DNA of 22,103 nt, taken from the NCBI GenBank assembly GCA_938008555.1, contig CALLKE010000206.1, positions 1 through 22,103 on the forward strand, read 5' to 3'. The position numbers and the translations under genes were made by a program. This document shows, one piece after another, positions 1-7,749 of this stretch. The notes under the pieces are model-generated. The model had not been told where the DNA came from. It did not search any database and worked only from the letters and a program-made list of their open reading frames with translations. The DNA comes from an uncultured Pedobacter sp. (GTDB lineage: Bacteria > Bacteroidota > Bacteroidia > Sphingobacteriales > Sphingobacteriaceae). Within the stretch, counting starts at the first letter, position 1; each line of letters starts with the position of its first letter.

Positions 1-390
1 AACTTGTTATGAAACATAGAAATTTAAGAATATCCACTATTTAGAGACACTACCCGAAAATTTGCCCTATTTCTCCTTTCAAAAGAACCTACCAAAATCA
101 GCATCAAACGAAAACGAAAAAAAGCAGCCAGAGACCCAGAATTCCTAAAGAAAATTATCAATTACGCCTAATTTCGTGCGGAAACCCTGAGTTAGAAGTG
201 ATATGTCTCAAAATTATTAGCGGGAAATCAAATGTTGCTGCAATATCTTGAATCTTGGAAATAATAGTAGAAATATTGATGTCATTTTTTATATTGCCAA
301 TAAAGCATGCATACCCATTCATAAACCATTTATTGAGGTGACATCATTTTCAGACTTGACTGAAAGGTCAGTGGTAAATGCAAAAACTTT
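1..390. other. Gene-free left edge; possible tail of a decayed gene
   Basis: No recognisable complete gene lies here. On the plus strand, positions 28-171 read open to a TAA at 169-171, and the last residues are strongly basic (KRKRKKAARDPEFLKK). That resembles the C-terminal tail of some coding sequence, perhaps a transposase, but in-frame stops at 10-12 and 25-27 cut it off and I do not recognise the family. A 54-codon minus-strand frame starts with ATG at 322 and ends at 158; it has no recognisable motif. A small inverted repeat, TTTCAG/CTGAAA with a 6-nt loop, sits at 348-365 just before the next gene and may lie in its leader. No promoter matching TAnnTTTG was found. Confidence 0.3.
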
Positions 391-1008
391 ATGAAATTAG
401 AATTCATTTTAATTGTTTTTATGTTTTTTACCAGCTGGGCCAGGGCTCAAGATAATCATCAGGGAATGGGCCAAAAAGCGTTAATGGATGGAGATTTTAG
501 GTTGGCAGTTGTGCATTTGGAAAAAGCAGTTTTTGCAGATTCTAACAATATATCAGTCTTGTATATGTTGGGTTATTCACTTTATCATGCATCAAACTAC
601 AAGCGAGCAGTTGGTGTGTTTAGTAAGCTTGTATCATTAAATTCGTCCAATAGTAGTGCATACTATTATCGAGGGAAAGCCCGTAGTGCGATGGCTAAAG
701 AAGTTGGCAAGCTGTCAAACGGAGATCGAGAGCGATTGTTTCTATTAGCAGTAAACGATTTTTCAAAAGCAATCGGAATAGATCCAGGTGATATCAAGTT
801 ATATCAAGGTAGGGCTCTTGTTTATTATGATTACGGTGTGTTTAAAGCGCAGAAAAATCAAAAATCATATGACCGGAATAAGGCCATCAATGCTTTTCAA
901 TTTTGTGTTGCTGATTTTCATAAAATGCAAGAAATAAGTCCGGGTAGAAAAGATATTATGAGCCATTTGCAGGAAGCGGCAGAATGCTTGAAGGAGCTGA
1001 ATCCATAA
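391..1008 (+). CDS. Secreted tetratricopeptide-repeat protein
   Basis: The 205-residue product begins with a signal peptide (MKLEFILIVFMFFTSWARA, likely cleaved before QDN), so it acts in the periplasm or at the outer membrane. Residues of about 25-170 form TPR helix pairs: ALMDGDFRLAVVHLEKAVFAD, then a second with YMLGYSLYHASNYKRAVGVF, then YYYRGKARSAM...AVNDFSKAIGIDPGD, and a last one ending near FHKMQEISPG. TPR proteins are protein-binding scaffolds; no catalytic residues are visible and the partner is unknown. It is not tightly spaced with the next gene (93 nt gap). The first ATG after the upstream stop fits the signal peptide well. The TPR assignment is firm; a specific role cannot be given. 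Confidence 0.8.
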   Translation: MKLEFILIVFMFFTSWARAQDNHQGMGQKALMDGDFRLAVVHLEKAVFADSNNISVLYMLGYSLYHASNYKRAVGVFSKLVSLNSSNSSAYYYRGKARSAMAKEVGKLSNGDRERLFLLAVNDFSKAIGIDPGDIKLYQGRALVYYDYGVFKAQKNQKSYDRNKAINAFQFCVADFHKMQEISPGRKDIMSHLQEAAECLKELNP

Positions 1009-1101
1009 ATTTCTAATGCATATCTTATCTTTGATTTTTTGATTGGATTAAACCAGTCAACTATGAGTATATATTGATTTTTAAATTTTTGAAAATAAAC
1101 G

Positions 1102-1488
1102 GTGTCCGAAAAATTACGCATAGACAAATATTTATGGGCGATCAGAGCATTTAAAACCCGTAGCCTTGCAGCTGATGCTTGTAAAGCTGGAAGAGTAAAA
1201 TGTAGCGGCCAAAGTCTAAAACCTTCACACATTGTCAGGTTGGGTGATGTGTATACGATACAAAAAGGAGTCGAGCGAAAAATGATAAAAACGGTTGGTC
1301 TGCTGGGAAACCGGGTAGATGCTAAAACAGCTATCGCATTTTATGAGGATCTGACGCCAGTGGAAGATACACGTATCTATAAGGCGAAGTATGAAGCTCC
1401 TGCGTTGAGTCGAGATCCAGGTACTGGGAGGCCAACAAAGAAGGATCGCAGAGAAATTGATGATTTACAGGAAGGGTGGTTTGACTGA
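1102..1488 (+). CDS. S4-domain RNA-binding protein, Hsp15-like
   Basis: A 128-residue protein starting at GTG. Residues 4-65 are an S4 domain: LRIDKYLWAIRAFKTRSLAADACKAG, then the loop containing VKCSGQSLKPSHIVRLGDVYTI. The tail is basic and charged (GTGRPTKKDRREID). The closest known group is Hsp15 (HslR), a heat-shock protein that in E. coli binds 50S subunits carrying stranded nascent chains and helps recycle them. Length and domain order agree with that family. The GTG start is supported because the S4 motif begins four residues later and no in-frame ATG lies nearby upstream. The ribosome-recycling role is by family analogy only; a more general S4 RNA-binding role is possible. Confidence 0.82.
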   Translation: MSEKLRIDKYLWAIRAFKTRSLAADACKAGRVKCSGQSLKPSHIVRLGDVYTIQKGVERKMIKTVGLLGNRVDAKTAIAFYEDLTPVEDTRIYKAKYEAPALSRDPGTGRPTKKDRREIDDLQEGWFD

Positions 1489-1490
1489 TG

Positions 1491-1525
1491 TGGACCTTTC
1501 CTGATGAGAGAAAGGTTGGACCTTT
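1491..1525 (+). repeat. Hairpin with flanking direct repeat after the S4 gene
   Basis: ACCTTTC (1494-1500) and GAAAGGT (1510-1516) can pair around a 9-nt loop right after the stop codon at 1486-1488. TGGACCTTT occurs twice, at 1491-1499 and 1517-1525, so the second copy could compete for the same pairing. No T-run follows, so this is not a clear intrinsic terminator; it may be an mRNA end or processing structure. Confidence 0.35.
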
Positions 1526-1575
1526 GTTCAAAGTGATTGATTTAAAAAAACAGATACAGGTAACAAATCCAGACT

Positions 1576-2439
1576 ATGATTTTAATTGCCTATAGTGGAT
1601 CGTCGAAGGCTGATTGGATGCTGCAATCAGAGTCTATTTCAATTACTTTTCAAACAATCGGGATGAATCCTTTTTTGTTTTCCGAGAAAGATATCGTACG
1701 AGTTTTACAGCAACAGCCAGATGTGCAAAAATATCAAGACGAAGTAAAAGAAGTTTGCTTTTTTGGTGCTGGTTGTTTGAATCCAGATTGTCGAGAGCGA
1801 ATTTCTAATGCGCTATCTATTGTATTTAAGGGTGCTTTTATTAGTGTTGAACAAGATATTTTAGGTGCTTCATATGCAACTTGTGGTACTAATAAAGGAT
1901 TGAGCTGTATACTTGGGACAGGCTCTAACAGTGCATACTTTGATGGTTTGGATGTGTATCCTAGTAAGAATGGTCTTGGGTATATTCTAGGTGATGAAGG
2001 ATCTGCAGCATACTTTGGTAAAAAGCTAATTAAAGATTTTCTATATGGCACGATGCCTATTCGACTTCGTAAGGCCTTTTGTAATGCATACCATCTCAAT
2101 AAGGAAGATGTTGTGAAACGTATCTATCGAAGAAGTATGGCAAATGTATATTTAGGGTCATTTGCCCCTTTCATGAGTGAGCATCTGGACTCAATGTATA
2201 TTACAGATTTGCTATACGCTGGTTTTGATGAGTTTATTAAAATTAATGTTCACTGCTTTGGCAACTACGATCAATATCCATGTCATTTTATTGGGTCAAT
2301 TGCTCATCACTTTCAAGATATACTTCGTGCTGTATGTGATGCTAACAATATCAAAACTGGTAAAATCGTTCATCGTCCTATAGAAGGACTGTCAGAGTTT
2401 ATTACGGAAATGGATTTATTAAGAATAGCCGATCAATAA
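1576..2439 (+). CDS. BadF/BadG-family ATPase, N-acetylglucosamine-kinase-like, altered N-terminal motif
   Basis: The 287-residue product matches the small Bacteroidota GlcNAc-kinase-like branch of the ASKHA fold (BadF/BadG/BcrA/BcrD ATPases). Visible landmarks are FFGAGC (62-67), the phosphate-2 region ILGTGSNSAYFDG (112-124), GLGYILGDEGSAAYFGKKL (133-151), HFIGSIAHHF near 237-246, and a C-terminal IEGLSEF. Members phosphorylate amino sugars with ATP during peptidoglycan or chitin recycling. The phosphate-1 motif is abnormal: relatives normally read MILIADSGSTKTDW, while here it is MILIAYSGSSKADW, so the Mg/ATP-binding Asp is replaced by Tyr6 (codon TAT, 1591-1593). Asp94 in VEQDILGAS is kept. 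The protein may therefore be inactive, altered, or misread at one base. The start fits the family exactly. Confidence 0.78.
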   Translation: MILIAYSGSSKADWMLQSESISITFQTIGMNPFLFSEKDIVRVLQQQPDVQKYQDEVKEVCFFGAGCLNPDCRERISNALSIVFKGAFISVEQDILGASYATCGTNKGLSCILGTGSNSAYFDGLDVYPSKNGLGYILGDEGSAAYFGKKLIKDFLYGTMPIRLRKAFCNAYHLNKEDVVKRIYRRSMANVYLGSFAPFMSEHLDSMYITDLLYAGFDEFIKINVHCFGNYDQYPCHFIGSIAHHFQDILRAVCDANNIKTGKIVHRPIEGLSEFITEMDLLRIADQ

Positions 2440-2517
2440 GATTCTCAGCCATGACGGCCAGCTATTAACCCAAGAGCTCAAAAACTATTAAAATTGTATT
2501 TTTAATTTAAATAATTT

Positions 2518-2546
2518 TTTGTTAAATTATAATTAATTTAATGTTG
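2518..2546 (+). promoter_or_regulatory. Possible Bacteroidota-type promoter before the thioredoxin gene
   Basis: TTTG at 2518-2521 is followed after 17 nt by TAATGTTG at 2539-2546. This differs from TAnnTTTG at one position. It lies in a very AT-rich gap and would give a leader of about 50 nt to the ATG at 2602. Base composition makes chance matches likely, so this is tentative. Confidence 0.35.
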
Positions 2547-2601
2547 TAATTAATTCTAGATATTGTCAATTAGGTCAGCTTGATTTTAAAAGGTAGAAGC
2601 T

Positions 2602-3042
2602 ATGAAGCTATTAATGACCCTATTTTTAATATTTAGTATAGATACGGTATCTGTACGCTGGTTTACTGATTTTGATCAAGCATCAGTAGAGGCTGCGAAA
2701 TCAAATAAGATGATTTTGCTAAATTTCTCAGGGTCTGATTGGTGTGGGCCTTGTATTCGGATGGAGAAGGAGATTTTTGAGTCGGCAGTATTTGATGACT
2801 ATGCTCAAAAATACTTAGTGCTGCTTCGTGCCGATTTTCCTCGAATGAAAAAAAATCAGCTTAGTGAGGCTCAGATGAAAAAAAATGAGATGCTGGCGGA
2901 TAAATATGATTCTCAGGGTAAATTTCCATATACCATATTGATGAATGCCAAAGGTGAAGTACTGAAAGAATGGGAGGGGCTTCCACAACAAAGTCCTGCT
3001 GCTTTTGTTGCCGAAATAAATAAGGTGACCCGCGCTAGATAA
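2602..3042 (+). CDS. Secreted thioredoxin-family protein of the DUF4266/ApbE-type locus
   Basis: A 146-residue thioredoxin-fold protein with an N-terminal hydrophobic segment (MKLLMTLFLIFSIDTV) that should send it out of the cytoplasm. The redox site is FSGSDWCGPC with Cys48 and Cys51, and the cis-Pro region is in KFPYTILMNAKGEVLKEWEG. From memory of this family in Bacteroidota, close relatives with the FSGSDWCGPC site usually sit immediately before an ApbE-type FAD:protein FMN transferase, a small DUF4266 lipoprotein and a DUF3570 outer-membrane protein. Here the thioredoxin looks complete, but only a truncated DUF4266 follows, so its usual partners are missing. It probably reduces disulfides in envelope proteins. 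The fold is certain; its target is unknown. Confidence 0.85.
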   Translation: MKLLMTLFLIFSIDTVSVRWFTDFDQASVEAAKSNKMILLNFSGSDWCGPCIRMEKEIFESAVFDDYAQKYLVLLRADFPRMKKNQLSEAQMKKNEMLADKYDSQGKFPYTILMNAKGEVLKEWEGLPQQSPAAFVAEINKVTRAR

Positions 3043-3068
3043 GCTCGAATACTTTGTAAAATCGAGCT
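3042..3068 (+). terminator. Hairpin at the end of the thioredoxin gene
   Basis: AGCTCGA (3042-3048) pairs with TCGAGCT (3062-3068) across a 13-nt loop, beginning on the last base of the stop codon. There is no T-run after it, so it is a weak terminator candidate or an mRNA 3'-end structure. Confidence 0.35.
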
Positions 3069-3316
3069 CTTACCACTCTGGTAACTTAACTAGGTTAGGC
3101 CGAATAATTTGGTGAAAATACAGGATGTAAGCGCCCATAAGGAAAATGTGTCTTGTAAAACGTGAGATCTTGATCACTTTTAGTGATGGCTAAGTCCGAT
3201 CAAGCTAATGGCAGCGTGAAAATTAAATCTCTATACACTGATTCCGACTTGTTCGGTGAAGTAATATCGGTCTGAAACAGCAGTATACTATCTGAACATT
3301 TATTAGAAATAAGCCT

Positions 3317-3475
3317 ATGAAAGCTCTAGAAAAAAAAGCGCGTGTCCTAGTATTAGGTGCACTATTGTTGAGTTTGGCATCCTCATGTGCGACGATACAA
3401 CCATTCCAGAAAAAATTTTTAAATGATTCCAAAATACAGCTATCTGCCCGAAGGATATTAGGTGTAAAAGCTTGA
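3317..3475 (+). pseudogene. Truncated DUF4266-family lipoprotein
   Basis: This frame encodes 52 residues. A lipoprotein signal (ARVLVLGALLLSLASSC) places the acylated cysteine at residue 24. The mature part reads CATIQPFQKKFLNDSKIQLSARR, which matches the core of DUF4266 lipoproteins, whose relatives have a Q-x-x-x-L-N-D-P-x-M-x-L-S-A-R pattern. From memory, full members run to about 70 residues and end in a Gly/Ala/Asn-rich tail finishing GCGCN. Here the frame leaves the family after SARR and stops soon after with ILGVKA, so the cysteine-rich C-terminus is lost. The intact thioredoxin upstream belongs to the same locus type. I read this as a pseudogene produced by deletion; a functional short form cannot be excluded. 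Confidence 0.68.
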
Positions 3476-3651
3476 TTTTTAGGTTGAATAAGTTATTTTA
3501 GTAGTAAGCTGATCATAGCAAATCCGAGGGATCAAGTCATCATTTTGGAATGTCATATTGAGAGATTCACCGTAACTCTTTTGTACTACAGGTACGAGCG
3601 ATTGCCAAGGCTGGAAGCTACACTGGCTAAATTCGTGTCAGCTAAAAGGAC

Positions 3652-3659
3652 TACTTTTG
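3652..3659 (+). promoter_or_regulatory. -7 element of the probable dnaG promoter
   Basis: TACTTTTG matches TAnnTTTG exactly, 24 nt before the dnaG ATG. No TTTG or TTG is present 17-23 nt upstream (TTCG at 3632-3635 is the nearest), so the -33 half is poor. The predicted leader is about 15-20 nt. Confidence 0.5.
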
Positions 3660-3683
3660 TACCGGTGTATTTAAAAATAGTTC

Positions 3684-5609
3684 ATGGTTTCTCAAATAAC
3701 AGTCGATAAAATTATTGAAGCAGCGCGAATAGAAGAGGTTGTTGGTGATTTTGTGAACCTGAAAAAACGTGGGACGAGCTTGCTTGGTTTGTGCCCTTTT
3801 CATGATGAAAAAACGCCATCCTTCAACGTGTCCGTAGCTAAAGGAATTTTTAAATGCTTTGGTTGCGGTAAAGGTGGTGATTCGGTTCGTTTTGTGATGG
3901 ATCATGAAAATGCCTCATATCCTGAAGCACTTCGATATCTGGCTGATAAATATCATATTGAATTCGAGGAAACTGAGAACACATCTGAAGAGCAGGTTTT
4001 TAGTGATCATAAAGAAAGTTTATTTATTCTCTCGGCATGGGCTGGTAAATTTTTTCAAACCCAAATGCGAGAAACAGCCGAGGGCAATAATATTGGATTA
4101 AGTTATTTCAAGGAGCGCGGTTTTCGGGATGATATCATTAATAAGTTTGGATTAGGCTATTCATCCGAGGCTTGGGATGCATTGACACGAAGAGCACTCC
4201 TGGAAGGATATCAGCGTGATTTTTTAGAAGAAACAGGTCTGACCATCTGCAAAGATGGCGATAGACTATATGACCGGTTTCGTGGCCGTGTGATATTTCC
4301 CATTCATAATTTTACAGGACGAATTATTGCCTTTGGTGGCCGAACACTGAAAACTGATAAGACAGTTCCCAAGTATGTGAATTCGCCAGAGAGTGAAATC
4401 TATCATAAATCGAATGTGCTTTATGGTTTGTTTTTTGCTAAAAAAGCCATCCGTGATACAGATAACTGTTATTTGGTAGAGGGGTATGCAGATGTGCTTT
4501 CTGTACATCAAGCCGGGATTGAAAATGTGGTTGCGTCCTCAGGTACTTCATTGACCATTGAGCAGGTTCGGTTGATCGGTCGTTTTACAAAAAATATTAC
4601 CATTCTATTTGACGGCGATACTGCGGGTATCAAAGCTTCCTTGCGGAGCCTGGATATGATTCTTGAAGAGGGATTAAATGTGAGAATTGTCTCTTTCCCG
4701 GATGGACATGATCCAGACTCCTATGTACGTCAGGTAGGGAGTGCAGCGTTCAAATCTTATATCGAGAAAAAACAAAAAGATTTTATCCTTTATAAAACAT
4801 CCATCTTACTTCATGATGCGGGTACTGATCCGATCAAAAAAGCAGGTATCATACGTGAGATCGTAGAAAGCATTGCTAAAATACCTGATAGCATTAAAGC
4901 TTCTGTTTTTGTACGAGAATGTAGTTCGTTATTGCAGATCGAGGAGCGGATATTGATCTCGGAGCTCAATAAAATTCGTTTAAGTAAATCGAAACGTGAT
5001 TATCAACAAACCCAAGCTATAGTTGAATCATCAGAATCTAAATTACTTGTTCAAGCAGAGCAGCTGGCTAATTTTTCGAATACGGATGCTTATCAGGAAA
5101 AGGAGATTGTCCGTTTGCTGCTAATGTATGGACATGAGCTGGCGAATTGGGATAACATGACTGATACCTATATCGCTCCCTATATGATTGCCAATTTGGC
5201 CGATGTGGAATTTGATCATATCGAGTGCAAAATGATTCTTGAAGAATACAAAGTGCAGATTAATGCGGGTAAACTTCCTTCTGAAAAAGATTTTATCAAA
5301 CATAAAAATGTAGCGATCGCTGATTTAGTCGTCTCATTACTATCATCACCTTACACTTTAAGTGATAACTGGTATGCTAAACGCAAGATTTATGTTAAAA
5401 ACGAAAAGGAAAATTTACGAAGTACAATACTAGGAGGGATATTTCATCTCAAAAAGCGAAAGATAGATCATATTCTAAAAAACATCCGTGAAGAAATTCA
5501 GCACGAGGCTGATGTTGATAATCAAACGATTTTGATGAAGCGGTACATGCAAGTCAAGGAAGTAGAAAAAGGAATATCCAATTTTTTAGGTGCTGTGATT
5601 AATAAATAA
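3684..5609 (+). CDS. dnaG: DNA primase
   Basis: The 641-residue primase makes the RNA primers for chromosome replication. The N-terminal CHC2 zinc-binding domain has CPFH (37-40) and CFGC (58-61). The catalytic core follows, with RFRGRVIFPIHNFTGRIIAFGGR (about 198-220). Its TOPRIM domain starts at LVEGYADVLSVHQ, with metal-binding Glu266, and includes LFDGDTAG with Asp310 and Asp312. The C-terminal region (about 440-641) is the less conserved helicase-binding part. Length is usual for Bacteroidota. The ATG at 3684 places the family N-terminus (ITVDKIIEAARIEEVVGDFV) correctly. Its stop codon overlaps the next gene's start by one base (TAATG), so yraN is translationally coupled. All key residues are present. 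Confidence 0.97.
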   Translation: MVSQITVDKIIEAARIEEVVGDFVNLKKRGTSLLGLCPFHDEKTPSFNVSVAKGIFKCFGCGKGGDSVRFVMDHENASYPEALRYLADKYHIEFEETENTSEEQVFSDHKESLFILSAWAGKFFQTQMRETAEGNNIGLSYFKERGFRDDIINKFGLGYSSEAWDALTRRALLEGYQRDFLEETGLTICKDGDRLYDRFRGRVIFPIHNFTGRIIAFGGRTLKTDKTVPKYVNSPESEIYHKSNVLYGLFFAKKAIRDTDNCYLVEGYADVLSVHQAGIENVVASSGTSLTIEQVRLIGRFTKNITILFDGDTAGIKASLRSLDMILEEGLNVRIVSFPDGHDPDSYVRQVGSAAFKSYIEKKQKDFILYKTSILLHDAGTDPIKKAGIIREIVESIAKIPDSIKASVFVRECSSLLQIEERILISELNKIRLSKSKRDYQQTQAIVESSESKLLVQAEQLANFSNTDAYQEKEIVRLLLMYGHELANWDNMTDTYIAPYMIANLADVEFDHIECKMILEEYKVQINAGKLPSEKDFIKHKNVAIADLVVSLLSSPYTLSDNWYAKRKIYVKNEKENLRSTILGGIFHLKKRKIDHILKNIREEIQHEADVDNQTILMKRYMQVKEVEKGISNFLGAVINK

Positions 5610-5974
5610 TGACAAAGCATCATCTTTTAGGAAGTCGAGGTGAGACACTCGCATGCCAATATTTAGAAACGCTAGGGTATGAAATTCTGGATCAGAACTG
5701 GACTTTTCAAAAAGCAGAGATTGATATCATCGCTTATAAAAACCAAATAATTGTTTTTGTGGAAGTAAAAACCCGAAGTGGAGACGCTTTTGGGAAGCCT
5801 GAAGAAGCAGTTCATTTTGCCAAACAAAAAGTGATGGAACGAGCAGCAGAAGAATATATCTACTTGATGGAGCATCAAGGTGAAATTCGTTTCGATATCA
5901 TTTCTATTTTGTTTGAATCTCCTGATAAATATGCATTAAGCCATATTGAAGATGCTTTTTGGCCTGAGGCTTAA
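5609..5974 (+). CDS. YraN/UPF0102 family nuclease-like protein
   Basis: A 121-residue protein of the YraN (UPF0102) family, a restriction-endonuclease-like fold. The landmarks are LGSRGETLACQYLETLGYEILDQNW (7-31), EIDIIA (37-42) and FVEVKTRSGDAFGKPEEAV (50-68). EID and the E-x-K of VEVKTR form the PD-(D/E)xK-type metal site. The cellular substrate is not established; DNA repair or recombination roles have been suggested. It starts on the final A of the dnaG stop codon, which indicates a two-gene operon. Length equals the family norm and no residue looks missing. Confidence 0.9.
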   Translation: MTKHHLLGSRGETLACQYLETLGYEILDQNWTFQKAEIDIIAYKNQIIVFVEVKTRSGDAFGKPEEAVHFAKQKVMERAAEEYIYLMEHQGEIRFDIISILFESPDKYALSHIEDAFWPEA

Positions 5975-6002
5975 TTATGTATCTTGGCTCCAAAAATAAT
6001 GT

Positions 6003-7052
6003 ATGCGTTTTCAATTATACACACTTGCAATCCTAGCTTCCTTGTTAGGGGTGAATTGTACTAATCAAGTCTCAAAGCCAAAAGAATCTAGCACTTGGGT
6101 GAAACCGGAGGCCGGCACCTCATTTAATTTAGGAGATAAAGTGCAGCTAGCTTTGCAAATTCCAGAAAATATTAAATATGATTCGATTGTCATCCTTGTT
6201 GATACAGTTCGAATGTCTGTGATGAAGAATACAAAACCAATCAGTATTTCTACTGATACGCTGGGGCTTGGTTATCGATTGATAACCGCACGTATTTTCA
6301 GTGCTAGGCAATCAGAAGATGTTTCCACCAATATTATTTTGAAATCAACGCGCGTGCCTAAAAAACTTAATTACAAAGTGGAGCATGTTTTTCCACATGA
6401 TACGAGCTCCTATGTAGAGGGATTGGAGTATCATCAAGGATACTTGTATGAAAGTGCTGGTGAATATGGTAAATCGAGTGTGCATAAGTTGGACATCGCT
6501 ACGGGTAAAGTTTTGCAGAAAACCAATATCAGATCCGAAATATTTGGAGAAGGTATTACCATCATTGGTGATAAAATATTGCAGTTAACCTATAAGGAAA
6601 ATTTAGGGATCGTTTACAACTTGAATACACTGAAGCCCATTAAAGAATTTCCATGTCAGAATACACGAGAGGGTTGGGGTTTGTGTTTTGATGGAAAGCG
6701 AATTTATAATACCGATGGCTCGAATACCATTTATTTCCTGAACAAAGACACATTTCGTGATGAAGGATATATCGAAGTATATGATCAAAATGGACCAGTG
6801 GAACATCTAAATGAGCTAGAATATATTGATGGAAAGCTTTATGCCAATGTTTTTATGACAAATCGAATTGTAATCATCAACCCTAAAAATGGTCAAGTGA
6901 CTGCCGAAATTGACCTGTCTAATTTGCATTCTACCCAAAATCAAAATCCCAGTGCGGATGTTCTAAATGGTATCGCCTGGGACAAGCAGGGCAAACGCTT
7001 ATTTGTAACAGGCAAAAAATGGGATAAGCTCTTTCAAATTAAATTATTGTAG
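6003..7052 (+). CDS. Glutaminyl-peptide cyclotransferase, lipoprotein
   Basis: The 349-residue product belongs to the plant/bacterial-type glutamine cyclotransferase family, a five-bladed beta-propeller that converts N-terminal Gln of peptides to pyroglutamate. A signal sequence ends in LLGVNC, so Cys19 is probably lipidated, although Asn just before the Cys is unusual. After a linker and a beta-rich domain (about 25-115), the propeller starts at YVEGLEYHQGYLYESAGEYG. It continues with FGEGITIIGDKILQLTYKE, TREGWGLCFDGKRIYNTDGS, LNELEYIDGKLYANV and VLNGIAWDKQGKRLFVTGK. These repeated glutamate/aspartate-rich turns are typical of the family. The N-terminal extra domain is common in Bacteroidota members. 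Export makes envelope or extracellular peptides the likely substrates. Confidence 0.9.
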   Translation: MRFQLYTLAILASLLGVNCTNQVSKPKESSTWVKPEAGTSFNLGDKVQLALQIPENIKYDSIVILVDTVRMSVMKNTKPISISTDTLGLGYRLITARIFSARQSEDVSTNIILKSTRVPKKLNYKVEHVFPHDTSSYVEGLEYHQGYLYESAGEYGKSSVHKLDIATGKVLQKTNIRSEIFGEGITIIGDKILQLTYKENLGIVYNLNTLKPIKEFPCQNTREGWGLCFDGKRIYNTDGSNTIYFLNKDTFRDEGYIEVYDQNGPVEHLNELEYIDGKLYANVFMTNRIVIINPKNGQVTAEIDLSNLHSTQNQNPSADVLNGIAWDKQGKRLFVTGKKWDKLFQIKLL

Positions 7053-7067
7053 AAATCCGGACTATTC

Positions 7068-7634
7068 GTGAGAAAAGCAATCTATCGTGATAGAGGCACT
7101 GTTGTGGATATTCTCACCAGGGCATTTGATACAAATAAAAGTGTTAATTCTGTCATTAAGCAAGACAAACATAGAGTGAATAGGATGAAAGAATTGATGA
7201 CTTATTCATTTGAAGTGTGTTTTCAATTCGGTGAAGTGTTTTTATCATCAGATAACAAAGCATGTGCTTTAGCTTTGCTCCCCGATCAAAAGAGAACCAC
7301 TATAAAGTCTCTATTATGGGATGCAAGGCTTATTTATAAAAGCATTGGGATAACGAATGTTACCAAGGTTTTGAAACGAGAATTAGAGATAAGAAAAATG
7401 TATCCGAAAGAGCCCATGTATCATTTGTGGTTTGGGGGCGTCGATCCAAAATATCAACATCAGGGCATTGGTACCAAACTATTGAATGACCTTATTCAAA
7501 AAGCTGTTTCAAGTGGGCGATCAATCTTTTTGGAGACATCCACTATTGAAAATTTACCACTATACCAACGATGTGGTTTTGAAATATACCAGGAACTCGA
7601 ACTAGGTTATAAATTATACTTGATGAGAAGATAA
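7068..7634 (+). CDS. GNAT-family N-acetyltransferase
   Basis: A 188-residue GCN5-related acetyltransferase. The acetyl-CoA-binding motif A is LWFGGVDPKYQHQGIGTKLL (120-139), with the Q-x-x-G-x-G pyrophosphate loop QHQGIG. Motif B is FLETSTIENLPLYQRCGFEIY (154-174), with the usual N-x-x-L-Y-x-x-x-G-F. The substrate cannot be told from sequence. It starts at GTG, 15 nt after the cyclotransferase stop, so the two are probably cotranscribed. Starting at GTG places the family's N-terminal first strand and helix (RKAIYRDRGTVVDILTRAF) in full, and no alternative ATG is near. Confidence 0.88.
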   Translation: MRKAIYRDRGTVVDILTRAFDTNKSVNSVIKQDKHRVNRMKELMTYSFEVCFQFGEVFLSSDNKACALALLPDQKRTTIKSLLWDARLIYKSIGITNVTKVLKRELEIRKMYPKEPMYHLWFGGVDPKYQHQGIGTKLLNDLIQKAVSSGRSIFLETSTIENLPLYQRCGFEIYQELELGYKLYLMRR

Positions 7635-7749
7635 CAGATTATTAAATCCTCGGAATCCAGGTTGATATTTTTTGAGGCGAAAAGGCAGAATTCTATTTGT
7701 TATTCAAAATAATTACTTTTATAGCTCACCATTAAAACCCCAAAAAACT

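Larger units (their letters stand above)
3043..3683. other. Eroded intergenic stretch holding a DUF4266 remnant
   Basis: These 641 bases carry stops in all plus-strand frames apart from a truncated lipoprotein gene at 3317-3475. I looked for ApbE motifs upstream of that gene and DUF3570 motifs downstream and could not recognise either. A short perfect hairpin, ATCACT/AGTGAT with a 3-nt loop, lies at 3173-3187. A good -7 element for dnaG lies near the right end. Confidence 0.5.

Noticed and set aside
158..322. 54-codon minus-strand frame (MNGYACFIGNIKNDINIST...)
   Set aside because: No family recognised, no promoter or context support; such a frame is expected by chance in AT-rich DNA.
1501..1516. 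CTGATGAG...GAAA resembles a hammerhead ribozyme core
   Set aside because: There is no room for stem II between CTGATGA and GAAA and no matching stems I and III with a cleavage site; the bases are better explained by a simple hairpin.
3186..3275. 29-codon frame (MAKSDQANGSVKIKSLYTD...) considered as an ApbE remnant
   Set aside because: No ApbE motif is visible and the length is within chance expectation.
7635..7749. Possible SAH or SAM riboswitch and promoter before ahcY
   Set aside because: No conserved riboswitch core could be seen, and the nearest -7-like sequence (TA, six T, G at about 7666-7674) has one base too many between TA and G and no -33 partner.
7672..7749. N-terminal extension of ahcY from a TTG start
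   Set aside because: The added 26 residues do not belong to the AhcY family; the ATG at 7750 gives the usual N-terminus and length.
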